Positions 27,014 through 35,546 are shown, counted from the stretch's first letter. The stretch: 61,619 bases of DNA from an uncultured Sporosarcina sp. (GCA_948469885.1 CAOKMT010000011.1:1-61619); one strand, 5' to 3'. A program made the numbers and translations. The notes: generated by a model not told the origin, from the sequence alone.

Positions 27014-27898
27014 CTAACATTCCTTTCCTTTTTTGGCCTCTCTATACTTTCTAGGGGTGAGATGAAAAACTTGTTTGAACTTTTCGATGAAGTAACTAAC
27101 ACTGGAAAATCCACATTCCATCGCAATTTCAGTTATGCTACTTCTTGTTCCGATGAGTAAGTCGACGCTGCGTTCTAGCCGATAGTCAAGAATATAGGTA
27201 AAGGGAGTTCGTCCGACATGTCTTTTGAATACCCTTATCGTTTCAGCTTTACTTAAATGAACTGATTCGGCAAGTGTTTCCAATGTTATCGGTTCTTTAT
27301 AGTGTGTGTGGATATACGCTAGAATAGTTTTGATTCTTTGGTCGTAAATCGGATACCTATTGCTTGAGTGAAGAGCGATCCCAGGAAGCAATTCGTTTAG
27401 ACATATTAGATATTGAATGGTGATGACTAGTTCATAACCGTTTTCTTTTTTTAAGAATGTGTCAAAACTCTTCAATATCGCTTGAATCATGTGCTGATGC
27501 TTTGCATTGGAAGAAGTAAGTATAACAAAAGGCGTATTCTGTTCCTGAATTAAAGGAATAATGTATTTAGATTGAATGTGCTTATCGAATAATGAAATAC
27601 CTACATTCCAGCAAATATACGTAGCATTTACGGTCGTTGCGTGAATTTCATGAACAACTCCGGAATTGATAAAAAAGCCGTTCCCCTCACATATACTTAT
27701 TTTATCTCCCAAAATATGAAGCTCGATTGTTCCTTTCTTCACAACTACGAATTGTAACTCCTCATGCCAGTGTAGTGGGATATACCCTAAGAGCGTCTCC
27801 GAAATATTTATGTATTCCATTGAGTGCAACCAAGCTGGTTCGACATAAGGAATAATCTCTTCATTTAATGAATTTAAGATAATATTTCTTGTCTTCAC
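27014..27898 (-). CDS. AraC-family transcriptional regulator
   Basis: Regulator of 294 aa. An N-terminal cupin-like sensor domain (about 30-110, with PLHWHEELQFV) is followed by two helix-turn-helix motifs at the C terminus (ETLAESVHLSKAETIRVFKR and ITEIAMECGFSSVSYFIEKF). The GTG at 27898 has GAGGTGAT upstream. It is divergent from the DMT transporter gene with 102 bp between, so it very likely controls that exporter in response to a small ligand. Confidence 0.88.
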   Translation of the reverse strand: MKTRNIILNSLNEEIIPYVEPAWLHSMEYINISETLLGYIPLHWHEELQFVVVKKGTIELHILGDKISICEGNGFFINSGVVHEIHATTVNATYICWNVGISLFDKHIQSKYIIPLIQEQNTPFVILTSSNAKHQHMIQAILKSFDTFLKKENGYELVITIQYLICLNELLPGIALHSSNRYPIYDQRIKTILAYIHTHYKEPITLETLAESVHLSKAETIRVFKRHVGRTPFTYILDYRLERSVDLLIGTRSSITEIAMECGFSSVSYFIEKFKQVFHLTPRKYREAKKGKEC

Positions 27899-28000
27899 TG
27901 TATCACCTCAATATCTATATATTTTTGGACTGTATTTGTATATGATTATGCATTTTTTTAAGCTATATTATTCATATCTTAATATTATAGGTGATAGAGG

Positions 28001-28903
28001 ATGAAGAATACAAACAGTCGTACAGTAGGAATCATTTTTGTCCTTTTAGGGGCAAGTTTTTGGGGGATAGGAGGAACTGCAGCTGACTATTTATTTGAAA
28101 AAGCTACTATTAATGTAAATTGGTATGTATCAACAAGGCTCGTAATTAGTGGAGTACTATTATTAGGCGTCCAAATGCTTCTAGCAGGGAAACAAGCCGT
28201 CTTTTCTATATGGAAAGATTCAAAGAGCAGAATCTCTCTCATTATTTTTAGTCTATTTGGGATGTTATTGGTTCAATATTCTTTTATGGCTTCTATTGAA
28301 GCGGGGAATGCGGCGGTTGCGACGCTATTACAGTACTTAGCACCAATTTATATTCTAATATGGTTAATTGTTAGAGGGCATCAAAAATTACAAATCGGAG
28401 ACGTCATCGCCATTTTATTTACGTTGGTCGGGACTTATCTTTTGTTGACAAATGGTTTGTTTGCGGGGATAACAGTTCCAGGTAACGCACTGATTTGGGG
28501 CGTGATTTCAGGTATATCGTTGGCATTTTATACACTTTATGCACGAAGGTTGCTTGACTTCTATTCGTCAGTAACCGTTGTTGGATGGGCAATGCTAATT
28601 GCAGGGGCGTGTATGAACGTCATTCATCCCATTTGGCGAGTTGAAACACAGGAGTGGACAATATCAGTTGTCGGCGTTTTGGGCTTTACGATCGTATTTG
28701 GTACAACTTTAGCTTTTTGGATGTTTATCAAGAGTTTAGCGTATTTGGAAGCGAAGGAAACGACATTATTGGGGACTGTCGAGCCTTTAACCGCAGTTAT
28801 AAGTTGTGTAATTTGGTTAAATCTCCCGTTTGGTTCTTGGCAGGTTGTAGGTATGATTATGATTTTAGTGCTGGTGGTTTATTTGTCGATAGCGAAGAAA
28901 TAG
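28001..28903 (+). CDS. EamA/DMT-family transporter
   Basis: Inner-membrane protein of 300 aa with about ten hydrophobic helices and two EamA repeats. Typical of drug/metabolite exporters for amino acids, amines or carboxylates. The start ATG 28001 has GGTGATAGAGG upstream. A terminator follows. Divergently paired with an AraC regulator, which suggests induction by its substrate. The substrate is not predictable. Confidence 0.85.
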   Translation: MKNTNSRTVGIIFVLLGASFWGIGGTAADYLFEKATINVNWYVSTRLVISGVLLLGVQMLLAGKQAVFSIWKDSKSRISLIIFSLFGMLLVQYSFMASIEAGNAAVATLLQYLAPIYILIWLIVRGHQKLQIGDVIAILFTLVGTYLLLTNGLFAGITVPGNALIWGVISGISLAFYTLYARRLLDFYSSVTVVGWAMLIAGACMNVIHPIWRVETQEWTISVVGVLGFTIVFGTTLAFWMFIKSLAYLEAKETTLLGTVEPLTAVISCVIWLNLPFGSWQVVGMIMILVLVVYLSIAKK

Positions 28904-28934
28904 CTATGAAGCTACATAACTTCTAAACAACAGA

Positions 28935-28967
28935 AAAAACATCATCTTTTAAAGGATGATGTTTTTT
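28935..28967. terminator. Bidirectional terminator
   Basis: AAAAACATCATC (28935-28946) pairs with GATGATGTTTTTT (about 28956-28967) around TTTTAAAG, with A and T runs on either side. Confidence 0.88.
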
Positions 28968-29002
28968 GTATACCCACATTTACCGAGGGTTCATTTTTAT
29001 CG

Positions 29003-29072
29003 TCTTGGAGAGGCTCGATCCCACAGTCCTCTACCTTGTCGAGGTAGTACTCTCCGAGTGAGCTACGGAACC
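29003..29072 (-). pseudogene. Decayed tRNA-like segment (tRNA-Val-like)
   Basis: Read on the minus strand from 29072 it gives GGTTCCGTAGCTCACTCGG, like a tRNA-Val acceptor and D-arm, then an anticodon arm CTACC-TCGACAA-GGTAG (anticodon GAC in place). Position 33 is C instead of the invariant U, the T-arm is disrupted (GATCGAG), and the 3' acceptor strand and CCA are missing. It is therefore a remnant, not a working tRNA. tRNA 5' ends left over like this can mark past integration or recombination events. Confidence 0.55.
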
Positions 29073-29223
29073 GGTATTGTTTTGCTTCTTCTTTTAAGTA
29101 TTCTCGGAGCTATTTCCATACCTATTGGGAAATTAAGAGAAAAACGCTTTTCATTGCCAAGCGATTATAATTTAGAATGGTTTTTTCCATCTGAAAAGGG
29201 TAAGTATAGTTGGAAGGCTTTAT

Positions 29224-29247
29224 ATTTCCGAATTTAAATTCGGAAAT
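29224..29247. repeat. Perfect 24-bp palindrome
   Basis: ATTTCCGAATTT followed directly by AAATTCGGAAAT forms an uninterrupted palindrome, 150 bp upstream of the DUF4256 gene. No T run follows, so it is more like a protein-binding site or cruciform than a terminator. The surrounding 29073-29396 shows only a short frame with a hydrophobic segment and no ribosome site. Confidence 0.6.
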
Positions 29248-29396
29248 CAAGTGGAATCAGTCTATAATTATTAAGTATGGCACATTTATTATCCGTGGTA
29301 GCTTGGCGGAAATAAGGCAACATGAACATACATTTCTTAGTGAACATAGACAGGGACGTTTAGGAAACAGGGCGTCTTTGATGAGGAGGAGCAAAT

Positions 29397-29963
29397 ATGA
29401 CAATGGCAGATAGGAAGTTGTCGGCGGAACAAAGTGAAACATTAATGGGGATATTAAAAGCACGTTTTGAGAAAAATATGGAACGACATGAAGGGATTGA
29501 ATGGGCTGACGTACAAGCAAAACTACAAGCCGATATTGGAAAGCTATGGTCGTTGAATGAAATGGAAAGAACCGAAGGCGAACCGGATGTGATCGGGTAC
29601 GATTCAGAGAACGACGAATACATTTTTTATGATTGTTCGACGGAAAGTCCTAAAGGTCGTAGAAGTGTCTGTTACGACCGTGAAGCGTTGGAATCGAGGA
29701 AAAAACATAAGCCCGAAAACAGTGCCATTGAAATGGCTGATGATATGGGTATTGAGATGTTAACGGAGGAACAATACCGGCAGTTGCAGGAACTTGGAAA
29801 CTTTGATAGGAAAACGTCGAGCTGGGTAAAAACCCCTGCGAATATTAGAAAGCTCGGTGGGGCTCTCTTTTGCGACCGTCGCTACGACACCGTTTTTGTC
29901 TACCATAATGGAGCAGATTCTTACTATGCTGCAAGAGGTTTTCGCGGTTTGCTAAGGATTTAA
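29397..29963 (+). CDS. DUF4256 family protein
   Basis: Soluble protein of 188 aa that fits DUF4256: N-terminal helix LMGILKARFEKNMERHEGIEW, then DVIGYDSENDEYIFYDCSTESP, and a C-terminal YHNGADSYYAARGFRG segment. The function is unknown. ATG 29397 follows GAGGAGG. It lies 71 nt upstream of a VOC-family gene in the same direction and could share a transcript with it. Confidence 0.75.
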   Translation: MTMADRKLSAEQSETLMGILKARFEKNMERHEGIEWADVQAKLQADIGKLWSLNEMERTEGEPDVIGYDSENDEYIFYDCSTESPKGRRSVCYDREALESRKKHKPENSAIEMADDMGIEMLTEEQYRQLQELGNFDRKTSSWVKTPANIRKLGGALFCDRRYDTVFVYHNGADSYYAARGFRGLLRI

Positions 29964-30034
29964 GTGAATGTAATTTTTACTATTCAAATACGGAAAAATC
30001 GGTAGTTAAAAACGGTTAAAGGAGTTAATCAATT

Positions 30035-30433
30035 ATGGAGAAAGTTATACCTTTCTTAATGTTCCAAGAGGGCAAGGCGGAAGAAGCGATGAAGTTTTAC
30101 ACATCGCTCATTGAGGATTCGGAAATTACAAGCATTACCCGGTACGGGGCGAATGAATCGGGTGATGAAGGTACAGTGATGCAAGCTACATTCACTTTGA
30201 AAGGGCAAGAATTTATGTGCATTGATAGCAATGTGAAACATCAGTTTGACTTCACACCTTCTTTCTCTATTTATGTCACTTGTGATACAGAGGATGAACT
30301 CGATCATCTTTATGGGGAGCTGAACGAAGGTGGACAAGCGCTTATGCCCCTTGGCGATTACAGGTTCAGCAAGAAGTTTGGCTGGTTAAATGATAAATTT
30401 GGCGTTTCATGGCAACTAAACCTTCTTAAATGA
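30035..30433 (+). CDS. VOC-superfamily protein (PhnB-like)
   Basis: Protein of 132 aa with the glyoxalase/VOC fold in the PhnB/YjdN style: opening IPFLMFQEGKAEEAMKFYTS and closing FGWLNDKFGVSWQLN. Members bind a metal or small ligand, but most of this subgroup have no assigned reaction. ATG 30035 has AAAGGAG upstream. A terminator follows 92 nt later. Confidence 0.8.
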   Translation: MEKVIPFLMFQEGKAEEAMKFYTSLIEDSEITSITRYGANESGDEGTVMQATFTLKGQEFMCIDSNVKHQFDFTPSFSIYVTCDTEDELDHLYGELNEGGQALMPLGDYRFSKKFGWLNDKFGVSWQLNLLK

Positions 30434-30524
30434 AATTGTATAGATTTGTGAGTTTTTCTTTCGTAATCATTGAAAAAAATGTAGTTTTCAAGTGTACTTG
30501 AGGTTAGAAAACGAAGGGAAAATC

Positions 30525-30577
30525 GGTACCAGGCACCCATTGAATGTTGAATGGTTTGAGTGCTTGGTACTTTTTTA
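30525..30577 (+). terminator. Rho-independent terminator
   Basis: GGTACCAGGCAC (30525-30536) pairs with GTGCTTGGTAC around a 24-nt loop, followed by TTTTTTA. Confidence 0.8.
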
Positions 30578-30583
30578 TTTCTA

Positions 30584-30649
30584 CTACCTTGTAATGAACA
30601 GTACTGTGTGTTAAATTATTGTTAGTAGGTACTGTTCATTGCAAGGTAG
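30584..30649. promoter_or_regulatory. Long inverted-repeat operator ahead of padR operon
   Basis: Arms 30584-30604 (CTACCTTGTAATGAACAGTAC) and 30629-30649 are reverse complements in 20 of 21 positions, with a 24-bp AT-rich spacer. The right arm ends 26 bp before the padR start codon. PadR-type repressors bind extended dyads, so autoregulation of the operon is the likely role. The spacer presumably holds part of the promoter. Confidence 0.7.
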
Positions 30650-30674
30650 TGGTGATAAGAATGGAGTGACAACA

Positions 30675-30998
30675 ATGAACGTTCAATTTAAAAAAGGGAT
30701 ACTGGAAATTTGTGTACTCGTCTTGCTGGATAACAAGGATTGCTACGGGTATGAGTTAGTGCAGAAAGTATCAGACAAAATTGAAATCTCTGAAGGATCC
30801 ATGTATCCACTTTTGAGAAGGTTAACAAAGGAAGGTTATTTTACAACGTATTTTCAGGAATCTTCAGAAGGACCTGCCCGAAAATATTATAGGATGACGG
30901 ATAAAGGAAGAGACTATCTTCATGAACAGATAAAGGAATGGAAGGATTTTTCAAACGCGGTGAATGAATTAATAGAGGAAGGTGTCAATCTTGAATAA
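30675..30998 (+). CDS. PadR-family transcriptional regulator
   Basis: Winged-helix repressor of 107 aa: [20 protein letters not shown], the wing helix region [18 protein letters not shown], and [14 protein letters not shown], followed by a C-terminal dimerisation helix. ATG 30675 follows GGAGTGA. It overlaps the next gene by 8 nt. The gene trio PadR, HAAS/DUF1700 and DUF4097 is a common Firmicute unit linked to envelope stress; the long inverted repeat upstream is the probable operator. Confidence 0.9.
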   Translation: MNVQFKKGILEICVLVLLDNKDCYGYELVQKVSDKIEISEGSMYPLLRRLTKEGYFTTYFQESSEGPARKYYRMTDKGRDYLHEQIKEWKDFSNAVNELIEEGVNLE

Positions 30999-31551
30999 AG
31001 AACAGTTTTTAAAGACTCTTGAAAAATTGTTGGAAAAACTTCCCGTAGCTGAACGCAAAGATATTCTGATTGATTTCGAAGAACATTTTACTTTTGGTAT
31101 CGAAGAAGGTAAAACAGAGGAAGAAATTTCTGCTTCACTTGGGTTGCCTGAGAAGATTGCGAAAGAGTTGCTTGCTACGTATCATTTGGAAAAGGTGGAG
31201 AAGACGGCGTCTACGGGCAATATCTTCCGTGCGGTATGGGCTGTCGTTGGTCTCGGATTTTTTAATTTGGTCATCGTACTAGGGCCTTTTATTGCACTTA
31301 CAGGAATTGTTTTGGGGGGATGGGCCGTAGCAACTGCATTTGTTTTGTCGCCAATTTTGGTTCTAGTTAACTTAGGACTCTATCCAGAAACATTTGCATT
31401 TTTTGACTTATTCTTTTCTTTGATGCTAGCCGGAGCAGGAATATTTATCGCGATTGGCATGTTTTTTGCGACGCGTTTATTCGGCAAAGGATTTGTCCGT
31501 TACCTGCAATATAATGTGAGACTTGTAAAAGGAGGTTTGAAACATGATTAA
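30991..31551 (+). CDS. HAAS/DUF1700-domain membrane protein
   Basis: Protein of 186 aa. The N-terminal HAAS domain (about 1-65: [18 protein letters not shown], then [14 protein letters not shown]) is followed by about four membrane helices. The TTG at 30991 is chosen because it gives the family-typical start and AGGAAGG is 8 nt upstream; it overlaps the padR end. It overlaps the DUF4097 gene by 8 nt, so the three are translated together. HAAS is thought to bind PadR-type regulators, which would make this a membrane sensor; that is inference from the family. Confidence 0.85.
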   Translation: MNKEQFLKTLEKLLEKLPVAERKDILIDFEEHFTFGIEEGKTEEEISASLGLPEKIAKELLATYHLEKVEKTASTGNIFRAVWAVVGLGFFNLVIVLGPFIALTGIVLGGWAVATAFVLSPILVLVNLGLYPETFAFFDLFFSLMLAGAGIFIAIGMFFATRLFGKGFVRYLQYNVRLVKGGLKHD

Positions 31552-32386
31552 GCGTATTGCAATCGTTGGGCTAGTCCTTTTATTAATTGGAATAGCGGGA
31601 AGTATCTTCACTTTAAAATCAAAAAATGAAGCGAAAGATCTCACTCAACAAGAAGTGGAAATTCAGGATGCCTTCAATGCAATAGAGATTATGTCGAATG
31701 AGGCGAGAGTGGAAGTGCTACCAACAAGCGACTCAGTCGCGAAAATAGAGCTCACAGGGGCGTACTCGAATTATCATTTGGCAGCTGATGTGGAAGGATC
31801 TACACTTAAAGTAAATGTCGGTTACCAACAGAAAAAACTGTTTAATTTTGACTTTACTGCATCGCTTTTATCGTTAAAGGTATATGTTCCCGAAAAAGAA
31901 TATGCGTCACTTCAAATAGAAAGTGGCAATGGGCGTGTCTTAGTTGAAAATTTACAAGCAAAAGATCTTCGTGTGAAAACAGATAATGGTCATATAAAGT
32001 TGGCGCATATTGAGGGGGGGAAGGTCGTTGCCAAAGCTGATAATGGAACGGTTGATATGGAAAATGTAAAAGCTGTAACCGTCGATGCAAACGCGGATAA
32101 TGGGCAAGTTATTTTAGACGATGTCGAAGGTAAGCTTATTGGTCAAACGAATAATGGCAGCATTTCACTTAAAACGCATGATATAGATCGTGCTATTGAT
32201 TTTGAAACGGATAATGGAAAAGTAACCATTCAAACAGAAAAAGCGCCAACAAATGTAATCATTGACGCCAAAGCAGAAAATGGGAAAGTGACCGTCTTTG
32301 GAAGATCCGATTGGGATACGGTCATTGGCGATGGAGAAAACTTGATTAAAATCACAGCGAAAAACGGAACAATTACGATAAAATAG
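31544..32386 (+). CDS. DUF4097-type beta-repeat protein
   Basis: Protein of 280 aa. An N-terminal membrane helix or signal anchor (about 5-24) precedes a right-handed beta-solenoid-like region of repeats containing D-N-G turns (TDNGHIKL, ADNGTVDME, ADNGQVIL, TNNGSISL, TDNGKVTI, AENGKVTV). DUF4097 proteins are often labelled putative adhesins; the true role is unknown. Probably exported and membrane-tethered. Last gene of the padR operon. Confidence 0.85.
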   Translation: MIKRIAIVGLVLLLIGIAGSIFTLKSKNEAKDLTQQEVEIQDAFNAIEIMSNEARVEVLPTSDSVAKIELTGAYSNYHLAADVEGSTLKVNVGYQQKKLFNFDFTASLLSLKVYVPEKEYASLQIESGNGRVLVENLQAKDLRVKTDNGHIKLAHIEGGKVVAKADNGTVDMENVKAVTVDANADNGQVILDDVEGKLIGQTNNGSISLKTHDIDRAIDFETDNGKVTIQTEKAPTNVIIDAKAENGKVTVFGRSDWDTVIGDGENLIKITAKNGTITIK

Positions 32387-32439
32387 GAAGCGATACAGAG
32401 GTTTGGGGCGCTTTCAACAGAATATATAGGTTTAACTTA

Positions 32440-32486
32440 AAAATGTCGAGTGGGGGAATTTAGGCATCCCCACACTCGACATTTAT
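32440..32486. terminator. Bidirectional terminator
   Basis: AAATGTCGAGTGGGGG (32441-32456) pairs with CCCCACACTCGACATTT (about 32468-32484) with one bulge, flanked by A and T runs. It separates converging operons. Confidence 0.9.
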
Positions 32487-32510
32487 TTATTTTTCCTAAT
32501 GGAAAATCTA

Positions 32511-33866
32511 TTATTTAATATTGACTGCTCCAAGTGTATGCTCTTGGATAAACCCTTTCAACACATTGTTTAAATTCACATCGCCCATTTCATCCAAATC
32601 ATAGTGGACACGTGTGCAAGGTTTATTGATCGAAATGACACGCGTTAAATCGATCGGCGTTCCGATAATTACGGCGTCACAGTCCGTTTTATTGATCGTT
32701 TCTTCCAGGTCTTTCAATTGTTGTTCGCCGTATCCCATCGCAGGAAGGACGTTGCCAATATGTTGATAAGCATTCAAGGTTTCTTTTAATGTGCCGACTG
32801 CGAATGGACGTGGGTCCACGATTTCCTTCGCGCCTATACGTTCAGCCGCGACTGTTCCCGCACCAAGCTTCATCTCGCCATGTGTCAATGTCGGCCCGTC
32901 TTCAACAATCAATACACGTTTTCCTTCAATACGTTCTGGGTGATCGACCGTGATTTTTGATTCGGCTTTAATAATCGTGCTCGTCGGGCTTGCTAGTTTA
33001 ATATTGTTTTCCACGATTTGAACAGCTTCTGCTGGTGCACTATCAATTTTGTTAATGATGGCAACGTCGGCCGTTCTTAAACAAACTTCGCCAGGGTAGT
33101 ATTTCAACTCGTGACCCGGACGATGTGGGTCTAATACCGTAATCGCTAAATCAGGCTCGAAGAAAGAGAAATCATTATTTCCGCCGTCCCATAGAATGAC
33201 ATCACAGCCATCTGGATCATTTTCAGCTGCCGCTAAAATTTCTGCATAATCCACACCTGCATATACAATATTCCCGCGTGCCACATGTGGTTCGTACTCT
33301 TCCAATTCCTCAATTGTACAATTATGCTTTTTCAAGTCTTCGACTGTCGCAAAGCGCTGAACACGTTGCGCAGCGATATCTCCATAAGGCATCGGATGTC
33401 TAACGACAATAACTTTTAAATCTTGCTCAAGTAATTCTTCGATCACTTTTCGGGATGTTTGGCTTTTACCTGTTCCGGTTCTTACTGCGCAAACAGAAAT
33501 GACGGGTTTATTACTTTTCAACTGTGTGCTTTTCGGTCCAAGTAGTGTGAAGTCAGCGCCTGCTGCATTCACGATCGCGCCCACACCCATCAGTTCCTCG
33601 TATCCGAGATCACTATAAGCGAATACACATTCGTCTACTTCCAACGCTTGGATCAGTTCTGGTAACTGATCTTGTGAATGGATCGGGATTCCTTCTGGGT
33701 ATAGTTTGCCAGCCAATTCACTTGGGTATTTACGTCCATCTATATCAGGAATTTGTGCTGCTGTGAAAGCAACAACATTATAAGATTCGTCGTCACGATA
33801 AACGGTATTGAAATTGTGAAAGTCTCTTCCAGCAGCACCGATAATCAAAATATTTTTTCTTTTCAT
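32511..33866 (-). CDS. Cyclic 2,3-diphosphoglycerate synthetase-like P-loop protein
   Basis: Protein of 451 aa resembling archaeal cyclic 2,3-diphosphoglycerate synthetase. It has an N-terminal dinucleotide-fold-like opening (ILIIGAAGRDFHNFN), a central P-loop CAVRTGTGKSQTSR near residue 152, an ILWDGGNNDFSF segment, and a GTPase-like INKID motif. Bacterial members are common but their reaction is not firmly known; a P-loop phosphotransferase or GTPase is all the sequence supports. ATG 33866 follows GGAGGG. Single gene between terminators. Confidence 0.75.
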   Translation of the reverse strand: MKRKNILIIGAAGRDFHNFNTVYRDDESYNVVAFTAAQIPDIDGRKYPSELAGKLYPEGIPIHSQDQLPELIQALEVDECVFAYSDLGYEELMGVGAIVNAAGADFTLLGPKSTQLKSNKPVISVCAVRTGTGKSQTSRKVIEELLEQDLKVIVVRHPMPYGDIAAQRVQRFATVEDLKKHNCTIEELEEYEPHVARGNIVYAGVDYAEILAAAENDPDGCDVILWDGGNNDFSFFEPDLAITVLDPHRPGHELKYYPGEVCLRTADVAIINKIDSAPAEAVQIVENNIKLASPTSTIIKAESKITVDHPERIEGKRVLIVEDGPTLTHGEMKLGAGTVAAERIGAKEIVDPRPFAVGTLKETLNAYQHIGNVLPAMGYGEQQLKDLEETINKTDCDAVIIGTPIDLTRVISINKPCTRVHYDLDEMGDVNLNNVLKGFIQEHTLGAVNIK

Positions 33867-34012
33867 GTTATTCCCTCCTGAAGTTCTAGTAAGTAATTAT
33901 AATTATAACTGTTGATGTATTTTAATACAAGTAGATTTATAAAATTCCTTTAAAAGAATTCACTAAAATATTCGAATAGGTGCTGCGGCAATTATACCGG
34001 TAGAAAGATAAA

Positions 34013-34102
34013 GAAGTGAACAATGTAGTGCCCCAGTAAGGGCAGTGGGGAATCTTCAATATAAGCGCAAGGTTTGGGACAGCGTTATAAGCAGTTCACT
34101 TC
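34013..34102. other. 90-nt stem-closed element
   Basis: GAAGTGAAC (34013-34021) and GTTCACTTC (34094-34102) are perfect 9-bp reverse complements. Between them is a CCCC/GGGG hairpin (34031-34050). It may be a small structured RNA or a MITE-like insert. The remainder of the 33867-34246 gap has no other supported gene. Confidence 0.4.
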
Positions 34103-34122
34103 AACGAAACATATAGATAGAA

Positions 34123-34170
34123 AAAGAAGGTAGTTCCTCAAAGACATGCGAAAAGGGACTGCCTTTTCTG
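34123..34170 (+). terminator. Terminator-like hairpin
   Basis: AAAGAAGGTAGTTCC pairs with GGGACTGCCTTTTCT (one or two wobbles), ending in a T-rich tail just upstream of the AlbA-domain gene. Confidence 0.7.
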
Positions 34171-34246
34171 TATAAGGTAGGCTGAAAGATAACTATATGG
34201 TATTCGATAAATAATAAATAAATTGGCATGAAAGGAGGGATTTTTA

Positions 34247-34699
34247 ATGAAAAGTAAAAGTGAAATCATGGCACTTATCCAACAATTGGATCATCTAATT
34301 GCCGATGATTTAGAAGGGCAGGACTTGGATTTTAAACAATGGAATGACCAAAGCCCAGAAGAAAATATAAAAAAGATGATTAAATATGCCGTTTGTATGG
34401 CAAATGGCGGTGGGGGTAGCGTTGTGTTTGGAGTTGCTGACAGAGTCCAAGGCATCGACAATGTTTTAAAAGGTGTGCCATTTGATATAGACATTTACAC
34501 GTTGCAAAAACGAATCTACGATCATACAACCCCTCATATCATCCCTTTCTTCGATGAACTATTTTACAAAGATCATTCCATTCGGATTTTAATCATGCAT
34601 GTTTATCCCGGCAACACAACTTATACAACGATAGATGGTACCGCATCGATTAGGCGGGGGAAAGCGTGTCTGCCGTTTAGACAAGATCATGACGAGTGA
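34247..34699 (+). CDS. Short AlbA_2/Schlafen-type DNA-binding domain protein
   Basis: Protein of 150 aa that is essentially one AlbA_2 (Schlafen) domain: LDFKQWN, a Gly-rich MANGGGGSVVFGV turn, and a C-terminal TASIRRGKACLP motif. Family members of 350-550 aa carry further HTH and ATPase-like parts; here translation stops right after the domain, and the next 30 codons in the same frame show no continuation. It may be a naturally short form or a truncated remnant. Start ATG 34247 has AAAGGAGGGA upstream. Terminator follows. Confidence 0.75.
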   Translation: MKSKSEIMALIQQLDHLIADDLEGQDLDFKQWNDQSPEENIKKMIKYAVCMANGGGGSVVFGVADRVQGIDNVLKGVPFDIDIYTLQKRIYDHTTPHIIPFFDELFYKDHSIRILIMHVYPGNTTYTTIDGTASIRRGKACLPFRQDHDE

Positions 34700-34740
34700 T
34701 AGAAAGGGCAGGGATGACTCAGCTAATAGCAATCAAAAAC

Positions 34741-34784
34741 AGCTACTGAACGTCGGCTTTGTGCAATGTCCAGTAGCTATTTTG
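34741..34784 (+). terminator. Rho-independent terminator
   Basis: AGCTACTG (34741-34748) pairs with CAGTAGCT (34771-34778), followed by ATTTTG. Confidence 0.7.
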
Positions 34785-35031
34785 TTGTTGAATAAGAAAT
34801 AATTTGTTTCCTGAGAGAAATGAAATTGCTTAAGTGATGTGGCCTAATTTCTTGTAAAATGGTTAGGTTCATCGTCTGATAATCATGTACAGCGATCTTG
34901 CGAAAACCAACCATTGCTTTCACGGTGAAGGCAGTTTTGGTGGGATCACTTGATTGTCGTCAAGATCAGGTTGAAATTTTGGATCGAGAAAATCACGGGT
35001 AGAGGGAAAAATACTGTAATGGAAGAAAAGA

Positions 35032-35202
35032 GTGCGTGAATCGCTGTTGTCTGAAAAAGGACAAGTGGTTGCACATGTATTTCCGTCCGATGGTGAAGGA
35101 TATGAAGTACATATCTTATGTGCCGGAGAAGATGAGGTAGAGAAACGCCATCATTTACAACTCCCCTATACTGGGAAAAGTAAATTGGCAACGGATGCAT
35201 AA
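35032..35202 (+). CDS. Small hypothetical protein or gene remnant, 56 aa
   Basis: A GTG-initiated frame encodes 56 residues including VVAHVFPSDGEGYEVHIL and a charged EDEVEKRHH stretch, with a codon pattern that looks coding. A weak ribosome site (GGAAG) precedes it. It may be the C-terminal end of a lost protein. No family is recognised. Confidence 0.25.
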   Translation: MRESLLSEKGQVVAHVFPSDGEGYEVHILCAGEDEVEKRHHLQLPYTGKSKLATDA

Positions 35203-35213
35203 TTCGACATCCG

Positions 35214-35546
35214 TCATTTTGAAGTTTCTTGAAATTCAATATTCGTCACTTGTTCAGTTGCAGTCGTATACTCGATGCTTACGAAGACACCGAATTCTTT
35301 TGTGTCTTCTTTCAACCAAAGTTTAAATTTCTCAATTGTCGAGTTACCTTGAACCGCACTTCCTTCATGTAAATAGTCAATGATATTGGCATTCGGGTAT
35401 TTGGCATGGACTTCTTTCATCGCGAGTCGCCCCCACTTCGCATAGGAAGGGATTTCCTGTTGGGCGGGCGCAAGCGTCGGAACGTAGGTAGGTGCTACGT
35501 GCATGGCTATGATGGTGCCCAGTGCAACCACTATTTTTTTCAACAT
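35214..35546 (-). CDS. DUF3889 secreted protein
   Basis: Protein of 110 aa with an N-terminal signal peptide (about 1-28) and the DUF3889 core: PSYAKWGRLAMKEVHAKYPN, then IIDYLHEGS and FKLWLKEDTKEFGVFVSIEY. Typical of Bacillales and probably exported or cell-surface; role unknown. ATG 35546 has AAAAGGAGTG upstream. Single gene. Confidence 0.8.
   Translation of the reverse strand: MLKKIVVALGTIIAMHVAPTYVPTLAPAQQEIPSYAKWGRLAMKEVHAKYPNANIIDYLHEGSAVQGNSTIEKFKLWLKEDTKEFGVFVSIEYTTATEQVTNIEFQETSK

Noticed and set aside
28956-29237. Plus-strand frame of 93 codons with a hydrophobic stretch
   Set aside because: It begins inside a terminator, runs antisense through the tRNA-like remnant and lacks a ribosome site.
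34040-34085. Resemblance to the GGGGAATCTTC...GCGCAAG stretch of 16S rRNA
   Set aside because: Only about 30 nt are similar, with gaps, and no further rRNA sequence is nearby; probably chance.
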